Below are positions 61,443-64,000 of a DNA stretch of 64,000 nucleotides, in pieces. The stretch is from Robiginitalea sp. (lineage in GTDB: Bacteria > Bacteroidota > Bacteroidia > Flavobacteriales > Flavobacteriaceae): assembly GCA_024642005.1 (NCBI GenBank), contig JAHECA010000007.1, positions 62,001 through 126,000 on the forward strand. The letters are read 5' to 3'. The position numbers and the translations under genes were made by a program. Under the pieces are notes generated by a model. The model was not told the origin of the DNA, did no database searches, and was given only the letters and a program-made list of their open reading frames with translations. Each line of letters opens with the position of its first letter. Within the stretch, counting starts at the first letter, position 1.

Positions 61443-61961
61443 TTGAATCCTTTCAGACTGCATACCCAATACCTAAAAGAGCGTTATGGGCCGATACACC
61501 TGGAGATCGTGCGCCAGGAGAACGGGCTTCGGATGGTTCACCTGCGCGACACTACCGGTGTCTCGCGCACCCTTGGCGTGGTTAAATTCTACGGCACACC
61601 CCATGAATCTATTGCCCAGGTACACCGGAAGATCCTGGACGGGAGCCCCCTGGGAGCCACCCTGCTGGAAGCCGGAATCGATTTTGAAAAACGGATCGGG
61701 AGCAGGTTCCTGCTCGCCTTGCCCGGCTGGCTCAGCCAAGTATTTCTATCGGGGGAAAAGCACGCATCAGGCGTGCTTTCCGACATTTATGTCAGGAGCA
61801 CCGACAACGGCCAACAGTGGCCCTATGCCCGGGTACTGGAAGTCATCCCACTGGAAGTTTATACCGGCATGACTCCGGGAGATCTGCCGACCCAGGGCTC
61901 TGGCCCGGAGGTTGCGGAATTGCTTAACTATGCCAACTTAAAACCAAGCTATACCAACTAA
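61443..61961 (+). CDS. Hypothetical protein, possibly chorismate-lyase-like
   Basis: A 172-residue soluble protein with a TTG start (no suitable ATG upstream). Middle blocks RTLGVVKFYG, HRKILDGSPLGATLLEAGIDF and an Arg-Leu-rich end recall chorismate-lyase-like (UbiC/DUF98) folds, but the match is weak and from memory. Its stop is 3 bases before the monooxygenase ATG, so co-transcription with it is likely. Confidence 0.55.
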   Translation: MNPFRLHTQYLKERYGPIHLEIVRQENGLRMVHLRDTTGVSRTLGVVKFYGTPHESIAQVHRKILDGSPLGATLLEAGIDFEKRIGSRFLLALPGWLSQVFLSGEKHASGVLSDIYVRSTDNGQQWPYARVLEVIPLEVYTGMTPGDLPTQGSGPEVAELLNYANLKPSYTN

Positions 61962-61964
61962 ATT

Positions 61965-63503
61965 ATGCATCAATGTATCGTTATCGGCGCAGGGCCCGGG
62001 GGCGTAGTAGCCACCAAGGAACTGCTCGAGAAGGGATTTAAAAACACCCTTTGCCTGGAGCAGGCTTCTGAAATTGGCGGTGTATTTGCCAAAAGCTATG
62101 AAAACCTTACCCTGACCTCCTCGGTGACCTTCAGCATGTTTTCCGATTTCTGGGTTGGAGAAGGCAAGAGCCACTACTTCTGGACCAAGGAGGAAGCCGT
62201 GCAGTACTGGCGCGATTATGCTGATCATTACGGGGTTACGCCCCGAATCCGGTTTGGGGCCAAAGTGACCCTGGTGGAGCGGGACGATGCCGGAGACTGG
62301 AAGATTCACCTGGAGGGGGGCGAAGCGCTAATGTGCCGGCACCTGGTTATGGCTATCGGAAACAACAACATCCCGAAATACCCCGACTGGAAAGAACAGG
62401 TAACCGAAATAGCCTGTTACCACTCCCGCGATTTCAAGAACGGTGAACCTTTCCGGGGAAAGAATGTCCTGGTGGTTGGCGGAGGGGAATCGGGTTCGGA
62501 TGTGGCCTACGAAATAGCGCAGGTGGCCAATAAGTGCTGGATAAGCCTCCGGGGGACAACGGGCTGGATTGTACCCCGCAAGCGGGGCGGGCACGCAGCA
62601 GACGTCTCCACGCACCGCGGTATCTGGGACCTCCCCAGGGAGTACGGCCGAAAACTGAGCCCGTTTGTCCTGAAACTGGAGCGCGCCCGAAAAGACCCGG
62701 TTTTCGATGTGCTGGCCGACCTGAATGAAAAAGTAACTTCGAAGAACGGCATTTGGGGGAGCTTTGGCACCAAGACCCTGGCCCTGCCCAAGGCGGTAGC
62801 CCACCACGGGGCCAAGGTGGTCGGGGGTATCACGGAAGTAGCCGACGGCGGGCGTACCCTGAAAACGGCCGATGGCAAAATCCTGGACGGGGTAGAAGCC
62901 GTGGTCTTCAGCACGGGCTACCTGAACCGGGCTGAATTTATGCCAGAGGGGCTGAAAAGCTGCGATCCGCGTAAAATGTTCAAGCATATTTTCCATCCCG
63001 ACCTGGGCGATCGCCTGGCCTGGATCGGCTGGGCCCGGCCCGGTTTCGGCAGCCAGTTCCCCATCATGGAAATGCAGGCCAGGTACTGCGCCCTGATTTT
63101 CTCGGGCGAAATGCAACTACCCCCGCGGGAGGAAATGATTGCGGTGGCCCAACAGGATGAAGCGGCTTATCTGCAGCAATTCGAAGAAAATGCGGCCCGG
63201 ATCCGCAGCCTGGTCGACTACCACCGCTATATGAACGGGATGGCGAAACTCATGGGCTGCTTTCCGCCGATTACGGCTTATTTCTTTACAAACCCGAAAA
63301 TGTGGCTCCACCTGATGTACGGGCCTACCCAGGCCACCCAGTTCCGCCTGCGCGGGCCTGGCAAAAAAGTGGAACTGGCTCACGATATTATGCGAAAACT
63401 GCCCTTGAGCACCTTTAACCATATTGTCAAGGCAGGGCTTCGCGGCAGACTGTACTACGGCTTAAGGTCGTTGTCTCCCTTCGCCCGCAAGGCGAGTGCG
63501 TAA
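61965..63503 (+). CDS. FAD-dependent flavin-containing monooxygenase-like enzyme
   Basis: A 512-residue two-dinucleotide-binding enzyme. FAD loop GAGPGG at residues 8-13; second loop VVGGGESGSD near 170 for NADP; before it CYHSRDF, resembling the FMO/BVMO fingerprint (FxGxxxHxxxY). Late motif VFSTGYL fits the family. FMOs oxygenate N- or S-centres, and BVMOs ketones; the substrate is unknown. No signal peptide. Confidence 0.82.
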   Translation: MHQCIVIGAGPGGVVATKELLEKGFKNTLCLEQASEIGGVFAKSYENLTLTSSVTFSMFSDFWVGEGKSHYFWTKEEAVQYWRDYADHYGVTPRIRFGAKVTLVERDDAGDWKIHLEGGEALMCRHLVMAIGNNNIPKYPDWKEQVTEIACYHSRDFKNGEPFRGKNVLVVGGGESGSDVAYEIAQVANKCWISLRGTTGWIVPRKRGGHAADVSTHRGIWDLPREYGRKLSPFVLKLERARKDPVFDVLADLNEKVTSKNGIWGSFGTKTLALPKAVAHHGAKVVGGITEVADGGRTLKTADGKILDGVEAVVFSTGYLNRAEFMPEGLKSCDPRKMFKHIFHPDLGDRLAWIGWARPGFGSQFPIMEMQARYCALIFSGEMQLPPREEMIAVAQQDEAAYLQQFEENAARIRSLVDYHRYMNGMAKLMGCFPPITAYFFTNPKMWLHLMYGPTQATQFRLRGPGKKVELAHDIMRKLPLSTFNHIVKAGLRGRLYYGLRSLSPFARKASA

Positions 63504-63526
63504 TAATCCCTAATCCCCGAACCGCA

Positions 63527-64000
63527 ATGGATTCGGACGAAAGAGAAATGACGGATTCCACCGGTCACCGGGGCGGGAACGGCTCACAGGGCCGGAACGC
63601 TGCAAGGCGATTCCTTTCGGCTTTCTGCATCCTGGTTGTTTCCTGTACGGGGCGGCCCGAGCAGAAGCAGCCGGACCGGCGCCCCAACATACTCCTTCTG
63701 GTAGCCGACGACCTGGGGTATTCAGACCTGGGATGTTTCGGAGGGGAAATTCACACACCCCACCTCGACAGCCTGGCACAACGGGGCATCCGCTTCAGCC
63801 GGTTCCATACTGCCCCCATGTGCGCCCCCACCCGAGCCATGCTGCTGAGCGGAAATGACAACCACATAGCCGGTATGGGGCGTCAGGCCGCCGAGGTGAA
63901 TGTCTTTGGGTATGAAGGTTACCTGACCGGTCGCGTGGCCACCCTTCCCCAATTGCTGCAACACGACGGCTACGCCACCTGCATGGCCGGGAAATGGCAC
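63527..64000 (+). CDS. Formylglycine-dependent sulfatase (3' partial)
   Basis: The first 158 residues of an S1-type sulfatase, cut by the window end. Signal peptide with lipobox-like VVSC (Cys40), then PNILLLVADDLGYSDLG with metal-binding Asp pair, and the C-x-P-x-R motif CAPTR (Cys99 becomes formylglycine by a maturase), ending at AGKWH. Start at 63527; the in-frame ATG at 63548 is an alternative. It would desulfate sulfated glycans or small esters outside the cytoplasm, fitting a marine polysaccharide user. It starts 23 bases after the monooxygenase. Confidence 0.92.
   Translation, partial: MDSDEREMTDSTGHRGGNGSQGRNAARRFLSAFCILVVSCTGRPEQKQPDRRPNILLLVADDLGYSDLGCFGGEIHTPHLDSLAQRGIRFSRFHTAPMCAPTRAMLLSGNDNHIAGMGRQAAEVNVFGYEGYLTGRVATLPQLLQHDGYATCMAGKWH

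Overview
The window looks like chromosome of a marine member of the Bacteroidota, most likely family Flavobacteriaceae. The composition is unusually GC-rich for that family (about 55%), so a Robiginitalea-like genus is my guess from memory, not a search. Supporting signs: exact TAnnTTTG promoter -7 boxes upstream of many genes, little sign of Shine-Dalgarno sequences, SPII lipoproteins, a fused two-domain 2-oxoacid dehydrogenase E1, a GH16 laminarinase-like enzyme, a formylglycine-type sulfatase and several conserved flavobacterial hypotheticals. I saw no rRNA, tRNA, CRISPR array, insertion sequence or prophage, and no gene-free stretch over 300 bases.

Layout. 1-12.7 kb: a 5'-truncated LpxH-like phosphatase, a YdiJ-type FAD/Fe-S dehydrogenase, envelope proteins (small outer-membrane protein, TlpA-like lipoprotein, beta-propeller lipoprotein), rhomboid protease, LpxL-type acyltransferase, glmM, acpH and ggt. 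12.7-18.6 kb: a DNA-repair island with an S24 (LexA-like) repressor, an array of GGAATATATCC-type operators in the divergent promoter region, a DUF4130/TIGR03915-like gene, a Tudor-like hypothetical, uvrA and a LOG-family gene. 18.6-30.5 kb: a degenerate M1-peptidase fused to a probable outer-membrane barrel, branched-chain 2-oxoacid dehydrogenase E1, a kinase-aminotransferase fusion, doxX, holA, an orphan HsdR_N-domain protein, a GT2 and an OmpA lipoprotein.

30.5-43.1 kb: tsaC/yciO, GH16, uvrD/pcrA helicase, DsrE-like, M20 amidohydrolase, a degenerate OmpA paralogue, patatin, an active M1 aminopeptidase and recG. 43.2-55.3 kb: branched-chain amino acid synthesis, with leuC-leuD-leuA-like on the plus strand and ilvD-ilvB-ilvN-ilvC-gapN on the minus strand, separated by an MFS transporter; leuB, ilvA and ilvE are absent. 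55.5-59.1 kb: a 5-oxoproline operon (NRAMP-like transporter, pxpA, pxpB, pxpC). 59.3-64 kb: a DUF559-like protein with a small membrane protein, a Tat-signal aminotransferase, a hypothetical, a flavin monooxygenase and a sulfatase cut off by the window end.

The most interesting region is 12.7-17.9 kb. A repressor with apparent self-cleavage residues faces five regularly spaced operator-like sites that overlap both divergent core promoters, next to a predicted DNA-repair protein and uvrA. This suggests a damage-responsive switch. Its usual radical-SAM partner gene is missing here.
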